Part shown: positions 25,823-35,903 of the stretch, piece by piece
Layout: the number at the start of each line of letters is the position of its first letter
Position numbering within the stretch: position 1 is the first letter of the stretch
Assembly (NCBI GenBank): GCA_016124855.1
Contig: WGMX01000018.1
Span: forward strand, 1 to 64,000
From: Anaerolineaceae bacterium
Lineage (GTDB): Bacteria > Chloroflexota > Anaerolineae > Aggregatilineales > Phototrophicaceae
Reading direction: 5' to 3'
Length of the DNA: 64,000 bases
The notes under the pieces: model-generated
Seen by the model: only the letters and a program-made list of their open reading frames with translations
Database searches by the model: none
Told to the model about the DNA's origin: nothing
Position numbers and translations under genes: made by a program

Positions 25823-26211
25823 ATTTGCACCTCCCGTCTTTCCACTTGGTCACCAATCCTAATATCCGCTACCTAATAGTCCTATTCATGTCGAAAATTT
25901 CAGTCTGACGTCAAAGCTATGTCATGCGATTGTCAGGTTCAGCAGCTCGGTTTCATATTCATTATCGCATTTACGAAGATGTCATCCAGTGAGGGATACG
26001 ACGGTTTTTCATGATAAATGTCACACAGTTATCTGATTTCACGTCACAAATGTACAGAAAGCTTCGAAATAACCGACAAATGCTACGCCTTTGCAATTAC
26101 AGACATCACTAGTAATCCGTCGCATCAAAGGCGCATACTGGACTAAGTCACCGAATTGTTCCGGACATTTGACTATTTATTGTAAACAGGCGAATGAGGA
26201 GAACTCCAAAA
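25823..26211. other. Divergent intergenic region
   Basis: About 390 bp between the flavodoxin-like gene and nifJ. No gene is seen. It must hold both promoters. Repeated TGTCACA/CGTCACA-like words occur at about 26010-26050, but I cannot assign them to a regulator. Confidence 0.4.
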
Positions 26212-29200
26212 ATGAGTAAACGGGCAGTAACAACCATAGACGGCAATGAAGCGGTAGCCCGCGTCGCCTATAAACTGAACGAAGTTATCGCACTATATCC
26301 AATTACCCCTTCCACACCCATGGGGGAATCGGCGGACGAATGGGCAGCGGCTGGTAAACCGAATCTGTGGGGAACTGTTCCGCAGATTGTCGAAATGCAG
26401 AGCGAAGGCGGTGCTGCTGGTGCGATACATGGCGCGCTCCAAGCCGGAGCATTGGCCACCACCTTTACCGCATCACAAGGCCTGCTGCTAATGATCCCCA
26501 ATATGTATAAAATCGCTGGAGAACTCACTTCGGCGGTTTTTCATATTGCAGCACGCTCATTAGCGGCACAAGGTCTGTCGATATTTGGCGACCATAGTGA
26601 TGTGATGGCTGCACGGGCGACTGGCTGGGCCATGCTCTCATCAGCCTCCGTACAGGAAGCGCACGACTTCGCGCTGATTTCAGAAGTGGCTACGCTCAAA
26701 ACACGTTTGCCATTCGTGCATTTCTTTGATGGCTTCCGCACTTCGCATGAAGTCGTCAAGATGGAACTGTTGAACGACGACGATCTACGGGCGATGATCC
26801 CATACGACAAAATTCTGGAACATCGCGCACGTGGACTTTCACCTGACCATCCCATTATGCGGGGTACAGCGCAGAACCCGGATGTTTATTTTCAAGCTCG
26901 TGAAACAGTCAACCCGTATTATGACGTGTGTCCGGGTGTTGTGCAGCAGGCGATGGATGATTTCGCCAAGTTGACCGGACGGCACTATCACCTGTTTGAT
27001 TATGTTGGTGCGCCGGATGCAGAACGTGTGATTGTCATGATGGGGTCAGGCAACGAAGCTGCCCATGAAACAGTCGATTATCTGACTGCGCAGGGCGAAA
27101 AAGTAGGTCTGCTCAAAGTGCGGTTGTACCGACCTTTCGATGTGAAGGGTTTTGTGGCGGCATTGCCGGCAACCGTCAAAGCGATTGCTGTCTTAGACCG
27201 CACCAAAGAACCGGGCAGCGCAGGCGAACCGTTGTATCTGGACTGCCTCAACGCGATGCATGAAGAATGGCAGCACGGGCAGCTCCCACGACTGGTCGGT
27301 GGACGTTATGGTTTATCCTCAAAGGAATTTACGCCCGCGATGGTCAAAGGTATCTTTGATAATCTGGCACAGGCAAAACCGAAGAACCACTTCACGGTTG
27401 GCATCAACGACGATGTGACCAATACCAGTATTGATTTTGATCCTGAATTCTCGATTGAACCGGACTCGGTCATACGGGCGGTGTTTTATGGTCTGGGCGC
27501 GGACGGTACAGTCGGCGCGAACAAAAACTCGATCAAGATTATCGGTGAAAACACGGATAACTATGCACAGGGTTACTTCGTGTACGACTCGAAGAAATCC
27601 GGCTCAATGACGATTTCGCATTTGCGGTTCGGCGCGAAACCCATCCACTCGAATTACCTCATTACCAAGGCCAATTTCGTAGCATGCCACCAACCCGGTT
27701 TCCTCGAACATCATGATATGCTTAAAGACCTTGTTCCCGGTGGTGTTTTCCTGCTGAATACCTATTACAGCGCGGACGAGGTTTGGAGCCATCTGCCGCA
27801 ACCGATCCAAGAACAAATCATCAGTAAGCATGTTAAATTCTATGTCATCGATGCGCTGAAAATTGCCCAAGAAGCCGGCATGAAGGGGCGCATCAACACA
27901 GTCATGCAGGTTTGTTTCTTCGCCATTTCCGGCGTACTGCCGCGTAACGAAGCGATTGATGCGATCAAACACTCGATCGAGAAAACATACGGCAAGAAGG
28001 GCGAAGAGATCGTTGAGAAGAATTTGCAGGCCGTTGACCAAACGCTGGAAAATCTGTTTGAGGTCAAAGTGCCGGCAGCAGTCAGCAGCACTGTAGGCTT
28101 CTTGCCATTCGTTCCAACAGAAGCACCTGATTTTGTACGCGGCGTGCTGGGCGAAATGATCGCGCGGCGTGGTGATCTGATTCCTGTAAGCGCCCTTCCG
28201 GTTGATGGTACATACCCAACCGGTACAGCGCAGTGGGAGAAGCGCAATATCGCGACCGAAATTCCGGTTTGGGATCCCAACATTTGTATTCAGTGCGGTA
28301 AGTGTGCGATGGTCTGCCCACATGCCGTTATCCGCATCAAAGCTTATGACCCCGCATTGCTTGAGGGTGCACCCACTACTTTCAAATCAATGGATGCGCG
28401 CGACACCGAATGGAAAGGCGAAAAATACACCATTCAAGTATCACCTGAAGATTGCACGGGCTGCGGTATCTGCGTTGATGTTTGCCCGGTCAAGAATAAG
28501 TCGATGGTCAACCTCAAAGCCATCAATATGGAACCTCAACCCCCGCTGCGAGAAGCGGAGCGCGATAACTGGAACTTCTTCACGGCGCTGCCGGAAACTG
28601 ACAGGCGCAACATCAAGGTCAATAGTATTCGCCAACAACAAGTCCAACAGCCGTTGTTCGAGTTTTCCGGCGCTTGCTCCGGCTGCGGCGAGACACCTTA
28701 CCTGAAATTGATCTCACAGTTGTTCGGTGATCGCTCGGTGATCGCCAACGCCACTGGCTGCTCGTCAATTTACGGCGGCAACCTTCCCACGACACCGTGG
28801 GCAAAAAACGCGCAAGGACGCGGACCCGCATGGTCGAATTCACTGTTTGAAGACAATGCCGAATTCGGTCTGGGTATGCGAGTCGCACTCGACAAGCAGC
28901 ACGAGATGGCGGTTGAACTCGTCCAGCAGTTGTCAGCCGAAGTCGGGGCTGAACTGGTCGAAAGTTTGTTGACGGCCAACCAATCAGATGAGGCCGGTAT
29001 TCATGACCAACGGGAACGCGTTGCCCTTCTAAAACAAAAATTAGCTGCCAGCCAATCCGACGCAGCACAGCGGCTGCTGCCACTGGCGGATGCACTGGTC
29101 AAGAAAGATGTGTGGATCGTCGGCGGTGATGGTTGGGCCTATGACATCGGTTTCGGCGGCCTCGATCATGTCATCGCCAGCGGACGTAACGTCAACATTC

Positions 29201-29799
29201 TGGTGATGGATACCGAAGTGTATTCAAACACCGGTGGTCAGATGTCGAAGTCCACGCCGCGCGGTGCAGTCGCAAAGTTCGCTGCCGGTGGTAAACCAGC
29301 GGGCAAAAAAGACCTTGGATTAATTGCGATGAGCTACGGCAATGTGTATGTAGCGCGGGTCGCAATGGGGGCGAAGGACGAACAGACGTTGCGTGCCTTC
29401 CTTGAAGCCGAAGCATATGACGGCCCATCGCTGATTATCGCTTACAGCCACTGTATCATGCACGGTATTGATATGAGCCGCGGGATGCGTGACCAAAAAG
29501 CTGCTGTTGACTCCGGTCAATGGCCGTTGTATCGCTATAACCCCGAACGCGCTGACCAAGGCGAAAACCCGATGGTGCTCGACTCGCGTGCGCCAAAGAT
29601 CCCGGTCAAAGATTATCTGCAAATGGAAACACGCTTCAACATGCTGAAGTTTAGCAAGCCAGAAGTGGCGAAGGTGCTGTTCGCTGAAGCGCAAGAAGAT
29701 GTCAATAAGCGTTGGGCGCTGTATGAATATATGGCATCTCAAACACAAAAACCCTCAAACGGACACAATGGTCATAACGGCGAAGGAGATAAGTCGTGA
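26212..29799 (+). CDS. nifJ: Pyruvate:ferredoxin (flavodoxin) oxidoreductase
   Basis: This enzyme converts pyruvate and CoA to acetyl-CoA and CO2, reducing ferredoxin or flavodoxin. It is a single-chain homodimer type of about 1195 residues, the usual size. The start is ATG 26212 (MSKRAVTTIDGNEAVARVAY) with GAGGAG 8-10 nt upstream; the earlier ATG at 26194 overlaps that site. Domain I has YPITPSTPMGESADEW. Two [4Fe-4S] motifs are present (CIQCGKCAMVCP and CTGCGICVDVCP, about 695 and 750). The C-terminal TPP domain has the proximal-cluster cysteines (ACSGCGETPY, ATGCSSIYGG) and GGDGWAYDIGFGGLDH with SNTGGQMSKSTP. It is coupled by a 4-nt overlap to the DHOD-like gene. Confidence 0.97.
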   Translation: MSKRAVTTIDGNEAVARVAYKLNEVIALYPITPSTPMGESADEWAAAGKPNLWGTVPQIVEMQSEGGAAGAIHGALQAGALATTFTASQGLLLMIPNMYKIAGELTSAVFHIAARSLAAQGLSIFGDHSDVMAARATGWAMLSSASVQEAHDFALISEVATLKTRLPFVHFFDGFRTSHEVVKMELLNDDDLRAMIPYDKILEHRARGLSPDHPIMRGTAQNPDVYFQARETVNPYYDVCPGVVQQAMDDFAKLTGRHYHLFDYVGAPDAERVIVMMGSGNEAAHETVDYLTAQGEKVGLLKVRLYRPFDVKGFVAALPATVKAIAVLDRTKEPGSAGEPLYLDCLNAMHEEWQHGQLPRLVGGRYGLSSKEFTPAMVKGIFDNLAQAKPKNHFTVGINDDVTNTSIDFDPEFSIEPDSVIRAVFYGLGADGTVGANKNSIKIIGENTDNYAQGYFVYDSKKSGSMTISHLRFGAKPIHSNYLITKANFVACHQPGFLEHHDMLKDLVPGGVFLLNTYYSADEVWSHLPQPIQEQIISKHVKFYVIDALKIAQEAGMKGRINTVMQVCFFAISGVLPRNEAIDAIKHSIEKTYGKKGEEIVEKNLQAVDQTLENLFEVKVPAAVSSTVGFLPFVPTEAPDFVRGVLGEMIARRGDLIPVSALPVDGTYPTGTAQWEKRNIATEIPVWDPNICIQCGKCAMVCPHAVIRIKAYDPALLEGAPTTFKSMDARDTEWKGEKYTIQVSPEDCTGCGICVDVCPVKNKSMVNLKAINMEPQPPLREAERDNWNFFTALPETDRRNIKVNSIRQQQVQQPLFEFSGACSGCGETPYLKLISQLFGDRSVIANATGCSSIYGGNLPTTPWAKNAQGRGPAWSNSLFEDNAEFGLGMRVALDKQHEMAVELVQQLSAEVGAELVESLLTANQSDEAGIHDQRERVALLKQKLAASQSDAAQRLLPLADALVKKDVWIVGGDGWAYDIGFGGLDHVIASGRNVNILVMDTEVYSNTGGQMSKSTPRGAVAKFAAGGKPAGKKDLGLIAMSYGNVYVARVAMGAKDEQTLRAFLEAEAYDGPSLIIAYSHCIMHGIDMSRGMRDQKAAVDSGQWPLYRYNPERADQGENPMVLDSRAPKIPVKDYLQMETRFNMLKFSKPEVAKVLFAEAQEDVNKRWALYEYMASQTQKPSNGHNGHNGEGDKS

Positions 29800-30782
29800 A
29801 TATCACTACCAATTATCTTGGATTAAACTTACGCTCACCGCTGGTGGCTTCTGCATCGCCACTTTCGGAAAGTGTAGACAACATTCGCCGGATGGAAGAT
29901 GCTGGCGCGGGTGCAGTGGTTTTGTTCTCGTTATTCGAGGAGCAAATCCGGCGTGAACGCGAGACACTCTATCATCACACGACGAACGGCACCGACAGCT
30001 TTGCCGAAGCATTGACCTATTTTCCAGAGCCGGAAACCTACCACACCGGACCGGATCAATACCTAGAACTGATTCGAAAGGCGAAAGCCGCGGTGAATAT
30101 ACCGATCATTGCCAGCCTCAACGGCAGTTCAATCGGTGGTTGGACGTATTTTGCCCGCAAAATGCAGGCCGCCGGTGCAGACGCACTGGAATTGAATGTC
30201 TATTACATCCCGACAGAAGCTAACCTTTCCAGTGAGGACGTCGAAGAAACCTATCTCGAAATCCTCCGTCATGTGAAGTTAGCCGTCAACATTCCGGTTG
30301 CTATTAAACTCAGCCCGTATTTCAGCAATATGGCGAACATGGCTAAGAAGTTGGATGCAACAGGTGTCAACGGATTAGTGCTGTTCAACCGCTTCTACCA
30401 GCCGGATATTGATCTGGAAACACTGGAAGTCAAGCCAAATGTCATTCTCAGTACTCCTCAGGCCATGCGCCTGCCGCTGACATGGATAGGTATCCTATAC
30501 AAGCGGATTGAAGCAGATCTGGCGGCGACCAGCGGCATCCATTCCGGTGGTGATGCCATCAAGATGATTTTAGCCGGTGCAAATGTCGCCATGATGACTT
30601 CGGCGCTGCTCAAAAATGGCATCGACCATCTGCGGGTTGTCGAGAAAGAGATGCGTCAGTGGATGGAAGAACACGAATATGAATCGGTGAATCAGATGCG
30701 CGGCAGCGTCAGCCAGATGCACGCCGAAGACCCGACGGCCTTTGAGCGCGCCCAATATATGAAGGCGCTGACTACATACTAA
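29796..30782 (+). CDS. Dihydroorotate dehydrogenase-like flavoprotein
   Basis: A 328-residue TIM-barrel protein of the DHOD/FMN family starting at GTG 29796, which overlaps the nifJ stop (GTGA). NYLGLNLRSPLVASASPLS and the C-terminal HSGGDAIKMILAGANVAMMTSALLKNG (FMN phosphate site) are clear. Where true DHODs have the catalytic NxSCPN-type motif, this protein reads ELNVYYIPTEAN, so it lacks the catalytic Cys/Ser context. Pyrimidine synthesis is therefore unlikely. Its coupling to pyruvate:ferredoxin oxidoreductase suggests a ferredoxin-linked redox reaction of unknown substrate. Confidence 0.85.
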   Translation: MNITTNYLGLNLRSPLVASASPLSESVDNIRRMEDAGAGAVVLFSLFEEQIRRERETLYHHTTNGTDSFAEALTYFPEPETYHTGPDQYLELIRKAKAAVNIPIIASLNGSSIGGWTYFARKMQAAGADALELNVYYIPTEANLSSEDVEETYLEILRHVKLAVNIPVAIKLSPYFSNMANMAKKLDATGVNGLVLFNRFYQPDIDLETLEVKPNVILSTPQAMRLPLTWIGILYKRIEADLAATSGIHSGGDAIKMILAGANVAMMTSALLKNGIDHLRVVEKEMRQWMEEHEYESVNQMRGSVSQMHAEDPTAFERAQYMKALTTY

Positions 30783-30898
30783 AGCTGTAATCTGAAAGTA
30801 GATAATAAGACAATACCGATGTTCCCATGTTAACCTGATGCAATTAGCTACAGGGTATAAATCAACAGCAACTTTGGTACCTTATTTGAGCTAAGTCG

Positions 30899-30940
30899 AG
30901 TTCCCTACACCACGCTCTATGTTGGTGCAGGGAACTTTTT
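30899..30940 (+). terminator. Rho-independent terminator after nifJ operon
   Basis: The stem GTTCCCTACACCA pairs with TGGTGCAGGGAAC (one A-C mismatch) and is followed by TTTTT. It closes the nifJ/DHOD-like operon. The remaining ~300 bp to ppdK hold no other gene. Confidence 0.85.
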
Positions 30941-31090
30941 ACTCCCCTCGTCAATAGCGAAGCATTTACCCCGAATATCGTTATTCATGTCACCCTATAA
31001 CACGCGCAATGTCAGTACCGGAAATGACATCAGTCGGAGGACAATTAACTCAATGGTTATAAAAATTGTGATTTGAGGGAGTGATGAACA

Positions 31091-33874
31091 ATGGTCACAC
31101 TGACAAAACCCGTTGCTAATAAAAAGCAAGTTGATGGACAAAAAACTGCTCCGCCCAAGCGATGGGTTTATTTATTTGATCAAGTCGAACAAGCCGAAAA
31201 AGAAGTCGGCGGCAAATGGGACAATGTACGCGCCCTGCTTGGCGGTAAAGGTTCTGGTTTGGCGGACATGACCCGCACGGGCGTTCCCGTTCCACCCGGA
31301 TTTACCATCACCACGCAAGCCTGTAACGCTTATCTGGCTGAAGGCGGAAAATTCCCGGCGGGAATGTGGGATCAGGTGCTAGAAGCACTTCAAACGGTTG
31401 AAAAACAATCCGGTAAGAGCTTCGGTAACGTCAAGAATCCACTGCTCGTTTCAGTTCGTTCCGGCGCAAAGTTTTCTATGCCCGGTATGATGGACACCGT
31501 TCTCAACTTGGGTCTTAACGACAAAATTGCGGAAAGCATGGTCGAATTAACCGGCGATGCTCGTTTTGTCTATGACGCCTATCGTCGCTTGGTTCAAATG
31601 TTTGGTTCCGTCGTGATGGGTATTCCAGATGAACCATTTGAAGAATATCTGACTGAAACTAAGAAAGAACGGAAAGTCAAATCAGATGTTGACCTCAATG
31701 CCCAAGATTGGCAGCAGGTCACCAAGCATTTCAAAGCCCTGTACAAGCAATATGTCGGCGATGAATTCCCACAGGATCCGCTCGTTCAAATGGAACATGC
31801 CATTGAAGCCGTATTCAAGTCATGGAACGGCAAACGCGCCATAGATTACCGCAATGCCGCTGGAATTTCTCACAAGTTGGGAACTGCCGTCAACATCCAG
31901 ACCATGGTTTTTGGCAACATGGGTTCTGACTCTGGAACAGGTGTGGCCTTCACCCGCAACCCCTCGACCGGTGAAAAGAAGCTGTTTGGCGATTTCCTGA
32001 TGAACGCGCAGGGCGAAGACGTAGTCGCCGGTATTCGCACGCCCGAACCAATCGCCCAACTCGAACGCGAAAATCCGGCTATTTTCGCTCAATTTGCCGA
32101 TGTAGTATCCAAATTAGAAAAACACTATCGCGAAATGCAAGATGTCGAGTTCACAATTGAAAAAGGCAAATTGTGGATGCTCCAAACTCGCGATGGCAAA
32201 CGGACCGCTCGCGCTGCTGTCCGAATCGCAGTTGAGATGTTTGAAGAGGGCGTCATCAGCAAAGAAGAAGCAGTCCTACGCATTTCACCGCAGCATGTAC
32301 TCCAATTGCTGCATCCACAGTTCGATATTGATGAGAAAGCTCATGCTGAAAAAGCCAATCAAATGGTTGGTAAAGGTGTAAATGCTTCACCCGGTGCCGC
32401 CGTAGGTGTCGTCGCGTTTGACGCAGACGTTGCCGAGAAGTGGGGCAAAGCTGGCAAGGCTGTCATCATGGTTCGCCCTGAAACCAAACCTGATGACGTT
32501 CATGGTATGTTGGCCTCTAAAGGAATTCTGACCAGTCGTGGTGGAGCGACCAGCCACGCCGCTGTTGTCGCCCGTCAATTCGGCGTACCGTGTGTCTGCG
32601 GTGCGGAAATGCTGGACATTGATGTTCGGGGTCGGGTGATGAAGGTTAATGAAATTGAAGTTCATGAAGGCGATACCATTTCAATTGATGGTGGCACCGG
32701 TGAAGTTTTCATTGGTGAAATCAAACGAGTGGAACCCGACTTTGCCCGTGAAACCTATCTGCGTAAGCTCCTAGGCTGGGCTGATGACTTCCGCCGTTTG
32801 GGGGTTTACGCCAATGCCGACTATCCCAACGATGCCCGTCGCGCTCGTGAATACGGCGCTGAAGGTGTTGGCCTGTGCCGTACCGAGCATATGTTCTTCC
32901 AACAGGAGCGCCTCCCTATTGTTCAGGCTATGATCCTCTCCGAGCCAAATAGCAAGGAAGAGAAAGATAATCTGGATAAGTTAGAGGTATTCCAACACGA
33001 TGACTTCTACGGCATTTTCAAAGCGATGGAAGGTCAACCGGTTATCATCCGCTTACTCGATCCACCGCTGCATGAGTTTATGCCTACGCACGAGCAATTG
33101 GCACTACGTGCTGCCGGTCTTCGTTTGATGAATGATCGCCCGAACGAACTACAACGCGTTGAAGAGTTGATGACCGCTGTTGAAGGTCTACAGGAATTCA
33201 ATCCAATGCTCGGTTTGCGTGGAAGCCGTCTGGGTATTATGCGTCCGGCCATCAGTGAAATGCAGGCCCGGGCGTTATTTGAAGCGGCGTGCCAATTAAC
33301 TTTAGAGGGCGTCGAAGTGCATCCTGAAATTATGGTTGCCGTGACCAACCACCCGAACGAAGTGAAGTTCATGCGCAACTTAGTCGAGCGAATTGGTGAA
33401 GAAGTTACGGCGAAATACAACGTTAATCTGGAATACAAAGTCGGTACGATGATTGAACTGCCCCGCGCAGCAATTGTTGCCGACCAAATGGCCGAGTACT
33501 CTGAATTCTTCTCATTCGGAACAAACGACTTGACCCAAACGACCTTCGGAATCAGCCGCGATGATGCCGAGGGCAAATTCTTGCTGAATTACGTTGAAAC
33601 CGGTATGCTGCCTGAGAATCCGTTCCAAGTTTTAGATGAGAGTGGCGTAGGCTTTTTGATTAGATTAGCCGTTGAAAAGGGTCGCAGAGCCCGTCCCTCA
33701 TTAGAAGTCGGCATCTGTGGTGAACATGGTGGTGATCCAAAGAGTATCCATTTCTGCCACGACGCAGGTTTGAACTACGTCAGTTGTTCGCCCTTCCGTG
33801 TACCCGTTGCCCGTCTTTCAGCCGCACACGCTGCGCTAAAAGACCAAGGGGTAAAGATCAAAGAAGACAAATAA
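31091..33874 (+). CDS. ppdK: Pyruvate, phosphate dikinase
   Basis: Interconverts pyruvate + ATP + phosphate and PEP + AMP + PPi. 927 residues, slightly longer than the usual ~875-890 because of an N-terminal extension (about 20 residues) and internal loops. The N-terminal ATP-grasp part has LLGGKGSGLADMTRTGVPVPPGFTI. The swivelling phospho-His domain carries LTSRGGATSHAAVVARQ. The C-terminal TIM barrel has GVGLCRTEHMFF, SFGTNDLTQTTFG and the CGEHGGDPKSIHF segment with the catalytic Cys. The ATG at 31091 has GGGAG about 9 nt upstream. Placed after NifJ, it links acetyl-CoA/pyruvate to PEP for gluconeogenesis or PPi-based glycolysis. Confidence 0.97.
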   Translation: MVTLTKPVANKKQVDGQKTAPPKRWVYLFDQVEQAEKEVGGKWDNVRALLGGKGSGLADMTRTGVPVPPGFTITTQACNAYLAEGGKFPAGMWDQVLEALQTVEKQSGKSFGNVKNPLLVSVRSGAKFSMPGMMDTVLNLGLNDKIAESMVELTGDARFVYDAYRRLVQMFGSVVMGIPDEPFEEYLTETKKERKVKSDVDLNAQDWQQVTKHFKALYKQYVGDEFPQDPLVQMEHAIEAVFKSWNGKRAIDYRNAAGISHKLGTAVNIQTMVFGNMGSDSGTGVAFTRNPSTGEKKLFGDFLMNAQGEDVVAGIRTPEPIAQLERENPAIFAQFADVVSKLEKHYREMQDVEFTIEKGKLWMLQTRDGKRTARAAVRIAVEMFEEGVISKEEAVLRISPQHVLQLLHPQFDIDEKAHAEKANQMVGKGVNASPGAAVGVVAFDADVAEKWGKAGKAVIMVRPETKPDDVHGMLASKGILTSRGGATSHAAVVARQFGVPCVCGAEMLDIDVRGRVMKVNEIEVHEGDTISIDGGTGEVFIGEIKRVEPDFARETYLRKLLGWADDFRRLGVYANADYPNDARRAREYGAEGVGLCRTEHMFFQQERLPIVQAMILSEPNSKEEKDNLDKLEVFQHDDFYGIFKAMEGQPVIIRLLDPPLHEFMPTHEQLALRAAGLRLMNDRPNELQRVEELMTAVEGLQEFNPMLGLRGSRLGIMRPAISEMQARALFEAACQLTLEGVEVHPEIMVAVTNHPNEVKFMRNLVERIGEEVTAKYNVNLEYKVGTMIELPRAAIVADQMAEYSEFFSFGTNDLTQTTFGISRDDAEGKFLLNYVETGMLPENPFQVLDESGVGFLIRLAVEKGRRARPSLEVGICGEHGGDPKSIHFCHDAGLNYVSCSPFRVPVARLSAAHAALKDQGVKIKEDK

Positions 33875-33929
33875 CATCTATCTTTGAACTTGGGGGCTAT
33901 GCTGCGACAGAGCGATAACCCTCCCGAAG

Positions 33930-33969
33930 CACAAAGGATCATCGTTTTGATGATCCTTTGTGCTTTTCG
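33930..33969 (+). terminator. Strong rho-independent terminator after ppdK
   Basis: A perfect 16-bp stem (AGCACAAAGGATCATC and its complement, loop GTTTT) is followed by TTTT. It lies about 55 bp after the ppdK stop. Confidence 0.9.
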
Positions 33970-34083
33970 GTGTATGTCTTGGACACAGCGAAATTTTGGG
34001 CTGCACAAGTTTATGAAATGATAAACGGACCAACCCAATCACTTCAACCTTCGATCCCAAACAACCAGTAATGTGATGAAGAC

Positions 34084-35328
34084 TTACAGTTGTCTGTTAT
34101 TGATCGCTTGAACTGCTTTTTCAAAACACTCAAGAGGTGCTCGTACGCGTCCCGCACCGATCTGACCAATACCCGGTTTTTTATGTGCAATTCCGGTAGT
34201 GATATATGGACGAATACCTGTTTCGATGACCTTAAAAATATCGACGCCGGTAGGCGTGCCGCGCCCATTCAGAATTGGCAGCTTAAAAAGGCTTCCTTCA
34301 CTTATGGTGAGATTATACATTTCCAACATTGCCTGCATCAGTATGTCCGGTGTTCCGCCGATAAAATCGGTAATAGCAGGCGCGCCCCCGACGGCAAAAC
34401 CACCTAAGCCGCTTGCTTCGGTAATGGCACTATCGCCAATATCCAAGTTAGCATCGTCAGCCGTAAACTGGGGAAAATAATGGCCATCGACTACCGGAGA
34501 TGGAGCCGCAAACCACTGCCCTTGAACACGTATACTAAACTCTACTCCGTTGCGCGAAAAAGCTGTTACCAGACTCGAATGGGGAACTGCTTCTGCCTTA
34601 AGCCAAGCCGCTTTACAAGATGCCATAGTCAGATTAAGGAAAAAATAATCCTTACCACGAATAAAACTGATGACCTCATCAATCTCTGCACTGCTCAGGG
34701 AGGTTTTGAGTAATCCTGATGTGAGTGTTTGCAATAATAAGACTAATGCAGCATGGTTACGGCTATGACACTCGTCACCCATTTCAACCGCCTCCGCCAC
34801 CATTGGGAAAATCGGTATTTCACCCAGTCGTAGAACCGTTTCGCGCAGTCGGGGCGCAAGTATGTCACGCATCCAATTTAGGTTGGCTATAACAGAAGGG
34901 TTGTTCGCTCCATAGCGCAGCGTTGCTCCCGAACCTTCGTTTAAATTGCTGTAAGCACGGGTTCCATTAACCGCGTCTTCAACTACCCAAACTGGCATGG
35001 ACGGTGATATAACACCTGCCATCGGCGCGACAGAATCGTGATTATGATTAGGTGCAAACCGTATAGCCCCACTATCACACAGCTTACGAGCCTCATCTAG
35101 GGTCGTCGCCCGTCCTTCGTAAACTACTGCACCTAGAACCGCACCCTGCATCGGCCCGCACATGTTTTGCCATTCAATCGGTGGCCCCGCGTGCAAAATC
35201 ATATCGTCATTCATACCGGGTATAACGTCACGTGCGGTTTGAATATCAATCACTCTCGGTTGTGCCTGATTAAAAATCTGAAGCACTTGGCGGTTTGCAG
35301 TTTCACGTTGGTCAATTGAGGGGTTCAA
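34084..35328 (-). CDS. DUF1116 / AllG-like protein
   Basis: A protein of the DUF1116 (YlbE/AllG) family; in E. coli AllG is a subunit of oxamate carbamoyltransferase with AllF (FdrA) and AllH. Family landmarks seen: VIPGMNDDMILHAGPPI near the N-terminus, CGPMQGAVLGAVVYEG, FAPNHNHDSVAPMAGVISPSM, EMGDECHSRNHAALVLL and a C-terminal GRGTPTGVDIFKVIETGI. The start is put at TTG 35328, preceded by AGGA at 8 nt; an ATG at 35361 would add 11 atypical residues. About 414 residues. It is divergent from the hydrolase genes. No fdrA or allH/DUF2877 gene is beside it, so the complex would need subunits encoded elsewhere. Confidence 0.85.
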   Translation of the reverse strand: MNPSIDQRETANRQVLQIFNQAQPRVIDIQTARDVIPGMNDDMILHAGPPIEWQNMCGPMQGAVLGAVVYEGRATTLDEARKLCDSGAIRFAPNHNHDSVAPMAGVISPSMPVWVVEDAVNGTRAYSNLNEGSGATLRYGANNPSVIANLNWMRDILAPRLRETVLRLGEIPIFPMVAEAVEMGDECHSRNHAALVLLLQTLTSGLLKTSLSSAEIDEVISFIRGKDYFFLNLTMASCKAAWLKAEAVPHSSLVTAFSRNGVEFSIRVQGQWFAAPSPVVDGHYFPQFTADDANLDIGDSAITEASGLGGFAVGGAPAITDFIGGTPDILMQAMLEMYNLTISEGSLFKLPILNGRGTPTGVDIFKVIETGIRPYITTGIAHKKPGIGQIGAGRVRAPLECFEKAVQAINNRQL

Positions 35329-35506
35329 TTTACAAATCCTAACGACGAAAAAAGACATCATAAATGTATTAGGCCATCAATTCATCTGCTATAGACATAT
35401 TGCTATAGGATTCCATTGAAAATTTGTGGCAATCCAGCCAATTCGATGTTTTATGTTATGCGTTCTACTAGCATGTCTATCCTATCGAAACCAAAAGTGA
35501 AAAATT

Positions 35507-35896
35507 ATGGCCTTTGAATTATTTGTAAACGGTACCCTGATGCGCGGTTTGAAACTTCATGCCAATATGGGTAACTCAGTCTTCATGGGCGAATTCCGCA
35601 CTACCCCTTTTTATAGGGTATATACCATTAATGATATACACCCCGGCATGTACCGCGTGAATGATGGCGAAACAGGTGGCGCTGCAATATGGGGCGAATT
35701 ATACCAAGTTGAAGACGACGTATGGAAAGCTATTGAAGCAGGAGAACCGCCGAACTTGTATCGCGGCATGGTCGAGCTTGAAGACGGACGGACAGTTTAC
35801 GGCATTCTGTATCCCCGTGAACTAGCTGAAGGTCACTATCCCGAAATTACCGCATTTGGCGGCTGGCGCGCCTATATGGATTCAAAGACGAAATGA
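35507..35896 (+). CDS. Stand-alone allophanate-hydrolase C-terminal-like domain
   Basis: 129 residues of gamma-glutamylcyclotransferase/AIG2-like fold. It starts FELFVNGTLMRGLKL, has the TTPFYRVYTI strand and a G-G-AIWGELY segment, and ends YPEITAFGGWRAYM. The FGGWRAY ending is the signature of the C-terminal domain of allophanate hydrolases (AtzF-type), which processes the N-carboxycarbamate intermediate. Here that domain stands alone, without the amidase domain. It ends 7 bp before the first cysteine hydrolase, so the two are co-transcribed. A role in breaking down ureide or biuret products is inferred. Confidence 0.8.
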   Translation: MAFELFVNGTLMRGLKLHANMGNSVFMGEFRTTPFYRVYTINDIHPGMYRVNDGETGGAAIWGELYQVEDDVWKAIEAGEPPNLYRGMVELEDGRTVYGILYPRELAEGHYPEITAFGGWRAYMDSKTK

Positions 35897-35903
35897 GGAC
35901 ATT

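Noticed and set aside
27604-28323. 239-codon minus-strand frame inside nifJ
   Set aside because: It is the antisense shadow of a strongly conserved gene; no ribosome site or known motif.
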